Of a DNA stretch of 31,052 bases, positions 14,093 to 22,048 are shown in pieces (positions within the stretch are counted from its first letter, which is position 1; every line of letters starts with the position of its first letter). Under the pieces are notes generated by a model. That model had not been told where the DNA came from. It worked only from the letters and a program-made list of their open reading frames with translations, and made no database searches. Source of the stretch: JAAYUD01 sp036846645. GTDB lineage: Bacteria; Bacteroidota; Bacteroidia; Bacteroidales; Bacteroidaceae. The DNA lies in the NCBI GenBank assembly GCA_036846645.1, contig DAIUBN010000012.1, positions 1-31,052 of the forward strand. Reading direction: 5' to 3'. The position numbers were made by a program, and so were the translations under genes.

Positions 14093-16303
14093 TTATTTTA
14101 TTTTCATCATTTTCTTCGGGAGAACGAACATAAACTTTGAACCTACTCCTTTTTTAGATTCAGCAGTAATGGTGCCACCCATCAATTGAATTAGAGCATG
14201 GCAAATGGTGAGTTCCAATTCCGAACCATCATTACCATAATTATACTTATTAAAGAGGCTGAATACATCCTCGTTTTCATTGACAAAGCCTTTTCCATTA
14301 TCTTTAACATAGAATTCTATTGTATCTTCTTTTTCGACATAACCAAACCAAATCTTACCTGCATCAATAAATTTGAGAGATGTCTTAATCAATATCATAA
14401 ACACTTGAGTAAGATACCCTTCATCAGTATTAATAATCAGATTATCTTGTTTCGTTTCGAAAATGATATCTACTGCAGAAGAGCAATTGCTTTCGGCATA
14501 ATCTTTAACTTCATTACATAGATTCACTAAATGAACATCGGTCAAAGATAGTTTGACCTCACCCGTCTCAATCCGTGAAAGCAACATTATCTGATTGACA
14601 AATTTGAGCAATCGCTTAGTACTCTGATCAATAATTTGATGATAACTGTCGCGTTGCTTGGCATCATCACACTCTACCATAATATTAGAGAATCCGACGA
14701 TGGCGTTGAGTGGGGTACGTATCTCGTGACTGATATTTGCCAAAAATATCGTTTTCAATCTATCAGACTCTTCAGCCCTTTTCTTTGCTTCTTCAAGACC
14801 ACGTTTCATGGTCTCAATAGGGGTGATATTCCATTTAATACACAACACCATTGGAGAGAAATTAGGATCTTCTATCTTTAGTTTAAGGATATCGAAAAAC
14901 TTCACTTCCCCTTTGCTGTTCACACCCTGAGTAACGAGATGTAGTGGTTCATTGGACGAACTGACCTTTATATCTTCTCTACGAATTCTCCAAGCATCTT
15001 CTTCGGGAAAGATATCAAAATCAGTTATCTTCTCATTCGACATCATATCAATTTCTGGTCCGATACCTTCATCGGTCAAACTATGACGGTAAATAAATCG
15101 ATAATCATCTCTTATATCCTTTACAGAAATCGAGGCAGGTATATTATTGAAAATTGTCGAAATCAGCTGATTATTACGTTTTATCTCAGATTCATAATGA
15201 ACTCTGGCAGTCACATCATGAGCAAAAGACCAATAACTGTAAGTTCCATCATCTTCAGTCATTTTATAGAATTTTCCTTCATAAACAGCCGGATCTGGAC
15301 AAGTATCAAAGACGACATTGTCAAAAACAAAATTGGTCTCTATCTTATTCTCCATCTCGGCAATACGAGCATTCCATGCAGCCTTATTTGGAGCGAAACC
15401 ACAATTGGTATTAAAGACCTTGTATTTGGTTATATCATCGTCAATCCCGATATGATGAGTACGACGGAAAATCTGATTGGCAAATTTGAGCGTTCCATCA
15501 GCGTATGCACCATATATCGACTCATTTGCATTAAAAATAACGTGAGTCAACATATTGATATCATTACGACGTTTATGCATCTCGGTAACATTTTGAACTA
15601 TGCCTTCAATAGAAGAACTTACCTCATGATGTTTACGCTTGTTGCGCTGAATACATTTTACCGAGATATAATATATTTTGCCTAAAATATTAATTCTAAA
15701 AGAAATACTCTGATTGGAAGGTTGATTCAACACTTTGCTAAGCCACGAATTAATCTTATCTCTATCTTCTGGAATAATGAATTTCACATATCTCTCCAAA
15801 GACAATGAAACTGTTCGTGGTTCTTCATTGTTGGCATAGAAACCAGAATAATAGATAATATTAGTTGTAGTATCGAGCTTCCACTTACCAATTTGAGCTA
15901 CACTTTGTATCTCCTGCATCTCTTCGTGAGTCTGTACAAGTTTGGCTTTTACATTCTCTCGATTAGTGATATCGGTGTATCTACAAAGGATATTATCTTC
16001 AAAAGCAATTAGCTTACACTCACCATAATAGGTCTGATCTTTCAGCGGGAGACGGAATGGAAGACTTATAGGTTTTCCATCAAGCAATACTTTTTGAAAA
16101 CTTACGATAAGTTTATGGTAAGTATGGCTTGGAAGTAATTCTACTATATTCTTGCCTATTAAGACATGAGGTTGTAGAAACCATAAATCACTATGAGACC
16201 TTACATCTAGACATACACCTTCTTTAGATAATAGTATCAACGTCTCTGACGTAAGATCCATTATCTGCTGCAAATTATCTATGTCGTGCAAAATACTTCT
16301 CAT
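14093..16303 (-). CDS. Multi-PAS histidine kinase with degenerate ATP-binding domain
   Basis: A 736-residue soluble protein with no signal peptide or membrane segment. About four PAS-like modules fill residues ~1-490, followed by a coiled-coil linker (MKRGLEEAKKRAEESDRL). The HisKA box is intact: LANISHEIRTPLNA with His526. The HATPase domain keeps the G1 box DNGKG (668-672) but departs elsewhere. In the N box the Mg-binding Asn is Thr641 (LIKTSLKF instead of LLxNAxKF). In the G2 box both glycines are Glu (GSELEL, Glu695 and Glu697, instead of GxGLGL). ATP binding is therefore doubtful; it may be a pseudokinase, a phosphatase or a scaffold. It lies 14 nt after the GT2 gene and 41 nt before the receiver gene. 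Confidence 0.93.
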   Translation of the reverse strand: MRSILHDIDNLQQIMDLTSETLILLSKEGVCLDVRSHSDLWFLQPHVLIGKNIVELLPSHTYHKLIVSFQKVLLDGKPISLPFRLPLKDQTYYGECKLIAFEDNILCRYTDITNRENVKAKLVQTHEEMQEIQSVAQIGKWKLDTTTNIIYYSGFYANNEEPRTVSLSLERYVKFIIPEDRDKINSWLSKVLNQPSNQSISFRINILGKIYYISVKCIQRNKRKHHEVSSSIEGIVQNVTEMHKRRNDINMLTHVIFNANESIYGAYADGTLKFANQIFRRTHHIGIDDDITKYKVFNTNCGFAPNKAAWNARIAEMENKIETNFVFDNVVFDTCPDPAVYEGKFYKMTEDDGTYSYWSFAHDVTARVHYESEIKRNNQLISTIFNNIPASISVKDIRDDYRFIYRHSLTDEGIGPEIDMMSNEKITDFDIFPEEDAWRIRREDIKVSSSNEPLHLVTQGVNSKGEVKFFDILKLKIEDPNFSPMVLCIKWNITPIETMKRGLEEAKKRAEESDRLKTIFLANISHEIRTPLNAIVGFSNIMVECDDAKQRDSYHQIIDQSTKRLLKFVNQIMLLSRIETGEVKLSLTDVHLVNLCNEVKDYAESNCSSAVDIIFETKQDNLIINTDEGYLTQVFMILIKTSLKFIDAGKIWFGYVEKEDTIEFYVKDNGKGFVNENEDVFSLFNKYNYGNDGSELELTICHALIQLMGGTITAESKKGVGSKFMFVLPKKMMKIK

Positions 16304-16317
16304 AAACTCACAAACTA

Positions 16318-17502
16318 TTATATACTCCGCCTATTGCTCTTTGCCCATGTTCCACCTCCTTTATAGGTAGAAAGATAAGCAATGCCTTTGAAAACATTGA
16401 TATTCATGAACAGAAAATAATATGGAATAAAGAATATTTTAATTTTCAACTGATGTTTCTGAAATATGTAGCCCATCCATCCCATGAGATAGAAGAATAT
16501 TTGCAATACCAAAATTATCCAATACAAGACAGAAGTGGGGCACAATACTAAAATAGCAATATTGAGCGGAAGAAGAGCAAACATCAAGAAGGGTGTAATA
16601 GACCAGCGTAGCACCCGATGCGATACATACTGAAAATTGAACACTCCATATTTAAAAGGATTGAGCAAAGGACGAAGTCGCCAGATAGATTGCAGTCCAC
16701 CTGCAGCAATACGTACTTTCCTTTTCTCTTCTTCTGCCATATCTGCCGAACCACCTTCTACAGCGTAAGCTTCTTTGCAATATGCTATCTTATAACCTTT
16801 CATTACAATACGCAACGAAAGAATGAAATCATCGAGTAAGGTGTCGCTCTCTACCTCTTGATACAATTCGCGACGAACAGCAAAAAGTTCTCCGGCAGCA
16901 CCAACAGCAGAATACAATCTGTCGTCATAACTTTTCAAAAGCGATTCATATTTCCAATAAATTCCTTCTCCTCCTTGAGCAGCATCTTGCTTTTCGGTCG
17001 AAACTATCCGTTTCTCTCCAGCCACACATCCTACTTTGGGATTATTAAAACATCTGATAATTTCTTTTATAGCACCACTATTCAACGTAGTATTGGCATC
17101 AGTAAATATGATATAAGGAGTTTTGACCAATTTCACACCACGATCCATAGCATTCATTTTTCCACGACGTTCGGGTTGGAAATAAACAGTAGCCTCTTTC
17201 CAATGCGATAACTTTTCATTAGTAGAATCGTTCGAACCATCGGTGACCCATACGATATGAAGTTTATCTTGAGGATAATCCAAAGAAAGACAATTCTTCA
17301 TCTTCTCGTCAACAATATCTTGTTCATTGAAGGCTGTTATAAATAGAGTGACATCTGGAAGTTCTCCCTCAAGTTGATAATTTTTGGGCTTCATTATCAA
17401 TTCTTTGACCTTAACAAGACAACACAATAGAATGCCGTATCCTAAAAAAGTATAGAATACGATAAACAGGAACAACCAAAATAATATTATCAAAGCATCC
17501 AT
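16318..17502 (-). CDS. Membrane GT2-family glycosyltransferase
   Basis: A 394-residue inner-membrane glycosyltransferase with one N-terminal membrane helix (~2-28), a cytoplasmic GT-A domain and three or more C-terminal helices (~290-380), resembling poly-beta-glycan synthases. Nucleotide-sugar residues: Asp88 (WVTDGSND), the DxD-like FTDAN with Asp135, and the catalytic-base region DDFILSLR (Asp224/225). RKVRIAAGGLQ stands where QxxRW occurs in processive enzymes, so processivity is uncertain. The frame opens at a TTG (17508), but I chose the ATG at 17502. It heads the group GT2, kinase, receiver, EEP, with gaps of 14, 41 and 4 nt. The sugar and product are unknown; an exopolysaccharide or glycolipid is likely. 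Confidence 0.9.
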   Translation of the reverse strand: MDALIILFWLFLFIVFYTFLGYGILLCCLVKVKELIMKPKNYQLEGELPDVTLFITAFNEQDIVDEKMKNCLSLDYPQDKLHIVWVTDGSNDSTNEKLSHWKEATVYFQPERRGKMNAMDRGVKLVKTPYIIFTDANTTLNSGAIKEIIRCFNNPKVGCVAGEKRIVSTEKQDAAQGGEGIYWKYESLLKSYDDRLYSAVGAAGELFAVRRELYQEVESDTLLDDFILSLRIVMKGYKIAYCKEAYAVEGGSADMAEEEKRKVRIAAGGLQSIWRLRPLLNPFKYGVFNFQYVSHRVLRWSITPFLMFALLPLNIAILVLCPTSVLYWIILVLQIFFYLMGWMGYIFQKHQLKIKIFFIPYYFLFMNINVFKGIAYLSTYKGGGTWAKSNRRSI

Positions 17503-17524
17503 TGTCAATTTCTATTTATATCTA

Positions 17525-17532
17525 CAAATATA
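17525..17532 (-). promoter_or_regulatory. -7 element of the GT2 operon
   Basis: TATATTTG on the minus strand, 22 nt before the ATG at 17502. A TTTG lies 23 nt upstream (17559-17556), slightly wide. Confidence 0.55.
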
Positions 17533-17640
17533 AATAATAAACTTTAATAACTAAACAAAAACATAGATTTTATTAATTTTAATGTCATACATTATCAAAA
17601 AAAGTGAATAAAAATAGTTCATTTCAATAATCTATTATTC

Positions 17641-17654
17641 GGTTTATATAAACC
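17641..17654. promoter_or_regulatory. 14-bp perfect palindrome over the ECF promoter
   Basis: GGTTTATATAAACC is fully self-complementary and covers the -33 position of the ECF sigma promoter. It is a candidate operator. Confidence 0.55.
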
Positions 17655-17674
17655 ATAAATTAATTATATCTTTG
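17643..17674 (+). promoter_or_regulatory. Promoter of the ECF sigma operon
   Basis: TTTA (17643-17646), 20 nt, TATCTTTG (17667-17674). This suits the primary sigma factor. The leader is about 85 nt. Confidence 0.65.
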
Positions 17675-17764
17675 TGTTGAATTGAAAAATACAAAAAATA
17701 TTGCTCTTCACTAAGCAGTATTTTCAATAGTCATGTATTTAATAAACAGATAGAAGAAAAGAGA

Positions 17765-18316
17765 ATGGAAGAAAAGAAACTGTCGGAATGTTGCAGACAG
17801 GGAAATAGCACAGCTCAAAGAGAGCTGTACAACAAGTATGCAGACCGTTTATTTGGCTTGTGCTTGCGCTATGTATCCGACAGAGACACTGCTTTTGATG
17901 TATTTCAAGATGGCTTTGTCAAGATTTTCCAATCGATGGACAAGTTTGTATGGCGAGGAGATGGATCTTTGAAAGCTTGGATGGATAGAATTATGATAAA
18001 CGAAGCTTTGCAGTATATTCGACGATACAAAAATAGATACGATTCTCATGTTTCTATCGAAGAAATAAGCGACAACTACGACGTACCCGATTCAGATGAA
18101 GTGGAGCAGGTGCCAACCAAGATACTGATGAAATTTATAAGCGAGCTACCTGAAGGCTATCGTACGGTATTCAATTTATTTGCTGTAGAAGGAAAATCGC
18201 ACAAAGAAATTGCTTTATTGTTAGGTATAAACGAAAAATCTTCGGCATCGCAGTATTACAGAGCGAAAACGACACTTGCCGTTCGCATTAAAGAATGGAT
18301 TAAAAAAAATGGTTAA
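17765..18316 (+). CDS. ECF-type RNA polymerase sigma factor
   Basis: A 183-residue sigma-70-family member with only regions 2 and 4. Sigma2 spans ~20-90 (YADRLFGLCLRYVSDRDTAF, then DVFQDGFVKIF and LKAWMDRIMINEAL). Sigma4 spans ~125-180 (LPEGYRTVFNLFAVEGKSH, then KEIALLLGI, the -35-reading HTH). It redirects RNA polymerase to a dedicated envelope-stress or surface regulon. The next gene begins 4 nt after its stop and encodes the probable cognate anti-sigma. The -7 element upstream fits the primary sigma, so direct autoregulation is not evident. Confidence 0.94.
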   Translation: MEEKKLSECCRQGNSTAQRELYNKYADRLFGLCLRYVSDRDTAFDVFQDGFVKIFQSMDKFVWRGDGSLKAWMDRIMINEALQYIRRYKNRYDSHVSIEEISDNYDVPDSDEVEQVPTKILMKFISELPEGYRTVFNLFAVEGKSHKEIALLLGINEKSSASQYYRAKTTLAVRIKEWIKKNG

Positions 18317-18320
18317 TAAT

Positions 18321-19553
18321 ATGGACAACAGAACAGAAAATGAAGATTGGTTGAAGACGTTGCAACGGAAGTTGAACGACTTTGAAGAACCTGTCGGAGA
18401 AGCTGCTTGGCAAAAGATTGAGCAGAGACTGTCTTCCGTTCCTCGGCCGCGAAGCATCAACCGTCGCAGATATTATTATGCCATTGCTGCTGCAATAGCC
18501 GCACTTATCGGACTGACTCTATTCTTCGGACTCATCTATTCACCGGTGGCCGAAAAAATGCCATCTAATATAGCCTCAATCCAGAACCGTCAAGTTTCGC
18601 CAAATCTATCGAAGAATCCCACTTCTGCCATTGCACAAGTGGTAGAAAATGATGAATCACAAAGCACCAATTCTCCATTATCGGCCATCAATAGGCCAAT
18701 ACGAACAAAACAAGAAACATCACGTTCTGAAATAATGGCTACCAATATTAGTGCTATACCTCAGACTTCATCTCAAGATAACTTCAGTCAAGATAATGGC
18801 AGTCAGGTTCAGAGTCGTAATGCTAAAGTAAAAGAAGAAAAGACGACTGCAAATGAGGAGAAGAGCCAAGAATATAAAAAGAAACGTACTCTACCTATCA
18901 TGGTTAAAGCAGGTAGCGTACAAACTAAAGATTCTCCTCGTTGGTCTGTAGGCGTATCAGTAGGAGGAAACAGCACCATACAAAGTGAAAATACACTCGA
19001 TAACAATGTAGTATCTAACGATGTTGCATCTAGCGATTACCGCTTCGACATAAGTCCTACATCTTATTTGAAAGCTGTACCACAAGGTTATTCAAACTAT
19101 TCTTTCAATCACCATATCCCTATTAGTTTCGGATTGAACGTCAGAAAGATGATTGATAATAAATTCTCCGTTGAATCGGGTGTAGTATTCACAATGCTCG
19201 TCTCAGACATTTCAAATAGTAGTAAGAAACAGCGTTTATATTATGTAGGTATTCCTATCAAAGGAAACTGGACATATTATAAGGTAAAGGAAATTGAATT
19301 ATATCTTACAGCCGGTGCAATGGGCGAGAAGTGCATTTATGCCCGACTAGGTAATGAGAAACTTAAAGTCAACCAAATCCAATTCTCTATTAATGGTGGA
19401 GCAGGCATTGGTATTGATTTATCGAAGAGATTACAATTATTCGGTGAAGCAGGATTCTCATACTACTTTAAAGATGGAAGCTTTGTAGAGACGATTAGAA
19501 AAGATAAGCCATTCAGAATCAATCTTCAAGCAGGATTAAGGTTTTCTTATTAA
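18321..19553 (+). CDS. Dual membrane-spanning anti-sigma (Dma-type): one TM helix plus outer-membrane barrel
   Basis: A 410-residue protein of unusual architecture. Residues 1-50 are cytoplasmic and have an anti-sigma-like pattern (DWLKTLQRKLNDFEEP, then AAWQKIEQRL). Residues ~51-73 form one membrane helix (YYYAIAAAIAALIGLTLFFG). Residues ~75-205 are a Ser/Gln/Asn/Lys-rich, probably disordered linker able to cross the periplasm. Residues ~210-410 are a small outer-membrane beta-barrel of the OMP_b-brl type, ending in LQAGLRFSY with a C-terminal aromatic. This matches the Dma class described in Bacteroides thetaiotaomicron, where an inner-membrane anti-sigma is fused to an outer-membrane barrel. 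I chose the ATG at 18321; an in-frame ATG at 18309 overlaps the sigma gene. Function rests on architecture and linkage. Confidence 0.85.
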   Translation: MDNRTENEDWLKTLQRKLNDFEEPVGEAAWQKIEQRLSSVPRPRSINRRRYYYAIAAAIAALIGLTLFFGLIYSPVAEKMPSNIASIQNRQVSPNLSKNPTSAIAQVVENDESQSTNSPLSAINRPIRTKQETSRSEIMATNISAIPQTSSQDNFSQDNGSQVQSRNAKVKEEKTTANEEKSQEYKKKRTLPIMVKAGSVQTKDSPRWSVGVSVGGNSTIQSENTLDNNVVSNDVASSDYRFDISPTSYLKAVPQGYSNYSFNHHIPISFGLNVRKMIDNKFSVESGVVFTMLVSDISNSSKKQRLYYVGIPIKGNWTYYKVKEIELYLTAGAMGEKCIYARLGNEKLKVNQIQFSINGGAGIGIDLSKRLQLFGEAGFSYYFKDGSFVETIRKDKPFRINLQAGLRFSY

Positions 19554-19560
19554 AATGATA

Positions 19561-19605
19561 TAGGGCCTATGAGTCTTATAGGTTATATAAGAATCATAAG
19601 CCCTA
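19561..19605. terminator. Probable shared terminator hairpin between convergent genes
   Basis: A 20-nt stem (19561-19580 with 19586-19605, about 18 pairs) and 5-nt loop between the stop at 19553 and the convergent stop at 19619. No strong T run follows on either strand, so termination strength is uncertain. Confidence 0.6.
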
Positions 19606-19618
19606 TACAAGAAAGGGA

Positions 19619-20365
19619 TTAGAGTACAGACACATTCATCGTGATATCCTCATTAGGACGATCACTCTTGTTGGTCTTCACTTTTTCTATTGCTTCAATT
19701 ACCTCAAAGCCATCAACGACCTCACCATAAACAGTATATTCGTTGTCGAGAAATGGTGTACCACCTATGGTAGTATAGGCTTCTTCTTGCTCTGGTGTGA
19801 ATTTGAAAGGATCACTCTCAGCAACAATTTTCTGAGCTTCTTCAATCAATTCTTCTTGAAGTTTCATCAATCCTTTTTGGTCGCGAGCCAGGCGAAGGTC
19901 TTTTATCTTATCTACGTTCTGTCTGACCAACTGTTCGAATACATTGTTTTCTTTGCCCATGTTGATGCTCTTCTCCATTTTGCGAAGTTCAGCGGGTTTA
20001 TAAACCTTTCCTGTAACGATATAGAACTGACAGCCACTCGAATCTTTCTTCGGGTTGACATTGTCTCCCAACCGAGCAGCAGCTAGTGCACCTTTCTTAT
20101 GAAAATGAGTAGGTACAAACTCTGCAGGAATAGTATATCCTGCATCACCTGCTCCAAGATTTTGTCCAGCCGAAGCACTCTTTGAATCAGGGTCGCCACC
20201 TTGAATCATAAATTCCTTAATCACACGATGAAACAAAGTGCCGTTATAAAACCCTTCTTTTGCGAGTTTCAAGATGTTGTCGCGATGTTGTGGAGTATCG
20301 TTATAAAGTTTGATTGTAATATTACCCAAAGATGTTTCGATGAGTATCTGAGATTCTTTTTCCAT
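19619..20365 (-). CDS. Cyclophilin-type peptidyl-prolyl isomerase with helical insertion
   Basis: A 248-residue prolyl isomerase. Cyclophilin landmarks: FHRVIKEFMIQGGDP (catalytic Arg and substrate loop), GALAAARLGD, SSGCQFYIV and TVYGEVVDGF. About 80 residues, charged and helical (KVYKPAELRKMEKS through KIVAESDPFKFTPEQEEAY), are inserted between the last core strands. Standard bacterial cyclophilins are ~165 residues and lack this. There is no signal peptide, so it is cytoplasmic. It starts 9 nt after the MsrAB stop, so both are on one transcript, a sensible pairing of protein repair and folding, although MsrAB is exported. Confidence 0.92.
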   Translation of the reverse strand: MEKESQILIETSLGNITIKLYNDTPQHRDNILKLAKEGFYNGTLFHRVIKEFMIQGGDPDSKSASAGQNLGAGDAGYTIPAEFVPTHFHKKGALAAARLGDNVNPKKDSSGCQFYIVTGKVYKPAELRKMEKSINMGKENNVFEQLVRQNVDKIKDLRLARDQKGLMKLQEELIEEAQKIVAESDPFKFTPEQEEAYTTIGGTPFLDNEYTVYGEVVDGFEVIEAIEKVKTNKSDRPNEDITMNVSVL

Positions 20366-20374
20366 AAATTCTTA

Positions 20375-21442
20375 TTATTTATTTGTATTAAGTAACTTGA
20401 TATAGGCACCATATCCTTCTTTTTCCATCTGTTCTTTCGGTACAAAACGAAGAGAAGCGCTGTTGATGCAATAGCGTAGTCCTCCCGTCTTGGATGGACC
20501 ATCGTCAAAAACATGCCCGAGATGTGCACCGCCCTTGGCACTACGTATTTCGATTCGTTTCATACCATGAGAGGTATCAATATTTTCTTTCAACAGATGA
20601 TTATCTATCGGTTTAGAAAAAGCGGGCCATCCACATCCTGATTCAAACTTATCGGTCGACAAAAATAGAGGTTCTCCCGTTGTGACATCAACATATATAC
20701 CTTCTTTAAATTCTTTGTTGTATGCATTATCAAAAGGAGCCTCAGTTGCTGCATTCTGAGTCACTTCATATTGTAAAGTAGTGAGTGCAGAACGTAACCT
20801 GTCTTTATCAGGTACCACAATATTATCTTTCACAGAAGGGTTGGCATTAGCTTTACGAGCCATTTCGAACAATCCTAAAGAGATATGGCAATAGCCTGAC
20901 GGATTCTTAATCAGATAATCTTGATGATAGTCTTCTGCCTTATAGAAATGTTTCAATGGTTGTACTTCTACTGCAATCGGTCGATCGTACTGTGCTGCAA
21001 GTTTTGCGATTTCGGCCTTAATAATAGGCAAGTCGGCTTTATCACTATAATAAATGCCTGTACGATATTGTTCTCCGGTGTCACCGCCTTGCTTGTTGAC
21101 CGATGTCGGATCTATGGCTTTGAAATAGAGTTGAAGCAATAGAGTAAGTGGCAGCACTTGTGGATTATAAACGACATACACCGTTTCGGCATGCCCTGTG
21201 TTGTCATCGCAAACCTGACGATAGGTCGGATTGGCTGTACGTCCATTGGCAAAGCCCACTTGGGTAGAAACGACTCCATTAATCTGTTGCAAGAAATGCT
21301 CCATACCCCAAAAGCAACCTCCTGCCAAATACAATTCTGCGGTTTGATTCATATTAGTTTTCTTTACATTCTTATTTTGTTCATTGCCTGTACATCCTAT
21401 AGAGAATAACAGACTAAATAAAAGAATAGATATTGATCTCAT
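20375..21442 (-). CDS. msrAB: Bifunctional methionine sulfoxide reductase MsrAB lipoprotein
   Basis: A 355-residue fusion repairing both stereoisomers of methionine sulfoxide in exported proteins. The N-terminus is a lipoprotein signal (FSIGC, lipidated Cys17). MsrA follows with AGGCFWGMEHF (catalytic Cys43), the GHAETV motif, and a C-terminal portion with EDYHQDYL. MsrB covers ~210-350 with ESGCGWPAF and the catalytic Cys325 in RYCINSASLRF. The paired CxxC zinc motifs of some MsrB enzymes are absent, common in fused forms. There is no thioredoxin domain, so the periplasmic reductant must come from elsewhere. It is the first gene of a two-gene operon with the cyclophilin. Confidence 0.95.
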   Translation of the reverse strand: MRSISILLFSLLFSIGCTGNEQNKNVKKTNMNQTAELYLAGGCFWGMEHFLQQINGVVSTQVGFANGRTANPTYRQVCDDNTGHAETVYVVYNPQVLPLTLLLQLYFKAIDPTSVNKQGGDTGEQYRTGIYYSDKADLPIIKAEIAKLAAQYDRPIAVEVQPLKHFYKAEDYHQDYLIKNPSGYCHISLGLFEMARKANANPSVKDNIVVPDKDRLRSALTTLQYEVTQNAATEAPFDNAYNKEFKEGIYVDVTTGEPLFLSTDKFESGCGWPAFSKPIDNHLLKENIDTSHGMKRIEIRSAKGGAHLGHVFDDGPSKTGGLRYCINSASLRFVPKEQMEKEGYGAYIKLLNTNK

Positions 21443-21464
21443 AATTTATGCTTTATCAAGAAGG

Positions 21465-21472
21465 CAAATGTA
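21465..21472 (-). promoter_or_regulatory. -7 element of the msrAB operon
   Basis: TACATTTG on the minus strand, 22 nt before the msrAB ATG. A TTTG lies 23 nt upstream (21499-21496), somewhat wide. Confidence 0.55.
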
Positions 21473-21495
21473 AGAATAATATCTGATAATAAAGA

Positions 21496-21534
21496 CAAAA
21501 AAATATCTGCAATGCTTAATGCAATGCAGATATT
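21496..21534 (-). terminator. Terminator after the DUF1573 gene
   Basis: Stem 21502-21511 with 21525-21534 (10 bp, more pairs possible inside), followed on the minus strand by a T run to about 21497. It also lies just upstream of the msrAB promoter, insulating the two units. Confidence 0.8.
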
Positions 21535-21559
21535 CTATATTATAATAAATAATTTCAAA

Positions 21560-21952
21560 TTACTTCTTAGGAGTCATATCGCCTTCGATATAAAGGCGGA
21601 TAATCTCTGTTTTGCCATTAGTACGGAGAGTAATCGATTTGTGTAATGCACCAGGAACTCTACCTGTACCATTATAAGTCACCTTTATCACACCAGTTTT
21701 GCCAGGCATAATTGGTTGTTTTGGATATTGAGGTACTGTACAACCGCAAGAAGCAATAGCTTGATGAATAATCAAAGGAGCATCGCCGGTATTAGTGAAT
21801 ACAAAATCGCAACTTACAATTGGTTTCTCTTCAGGAAACTTACCAAAATCGTATGTCGTACTCTTGAACTTAATGTCGGCTTGTTTCGTTTGTGCTACTG
21901 CATAGCCAAAGCATATAACTGCTAATACTATTGATAAAACTAATTTTTTCAT
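21560..21952 (-). CDS. Secreted DUF1573 (Ig-like) protein
   Basis: A 130-residue exported protein: signal peptide ~1-20 (MKKLVLSIVLAVICFGYAVA) and a single DUF1573 immunoglobulin-like domain with the family pattern YDFGKFPEEKPIVSCDFVFT, the CGCTVP pair of cysteines, and ITLRTNG near the end. The family is abundant in Bacteroidetes; its role is not established. I chose the ATG at 21952; an ATG two codons earlier (21958) is equally possible. It is monocistronic, with its own promoter and terminator. Confidence 0.88.
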   Translation of the reverse strand: MKKLVLSIVLAVICFGYAVAQTKQADIKFKSTTYDFGKFPEEKPIVSCDFVFTNTGDAPLIIHQAIASCGCTVPQYPKQPIMPGKTGVIKVTYNGTGRVPGALHKSITLRTNGKTEIIRLYIEGDMTPKK

Positions 21953-21997
21953 CGTCATTCAATTTTAGAATTTACTATTTTATGAATAAATCGGGGA

Positions 21998-22030
21998 CAA
22001 AGTTAATGCTTTTTCTAAAAAGTTGTCAAA
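21998..22030 (-). promoter_or_regulatory. Promoter of the DUF1573 gene
   Basis: On the minus strand TTTG (22030-22027), 21 nt, TAACTTTG (22005-21998). It lies in the gap after engB and so separates this gene from the symporter-engB transcript. Confidence 0.7.
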
Positions 22031-22048
22031 ATATACTGCGAAATAGTC

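Noticed and set aside
15083..15685. 200-codon open frame on the plus strand
   Set aside because: Antisense shadow of the PAS kinase gene. The composition is not protein-like and the kinase frame is clearly real.
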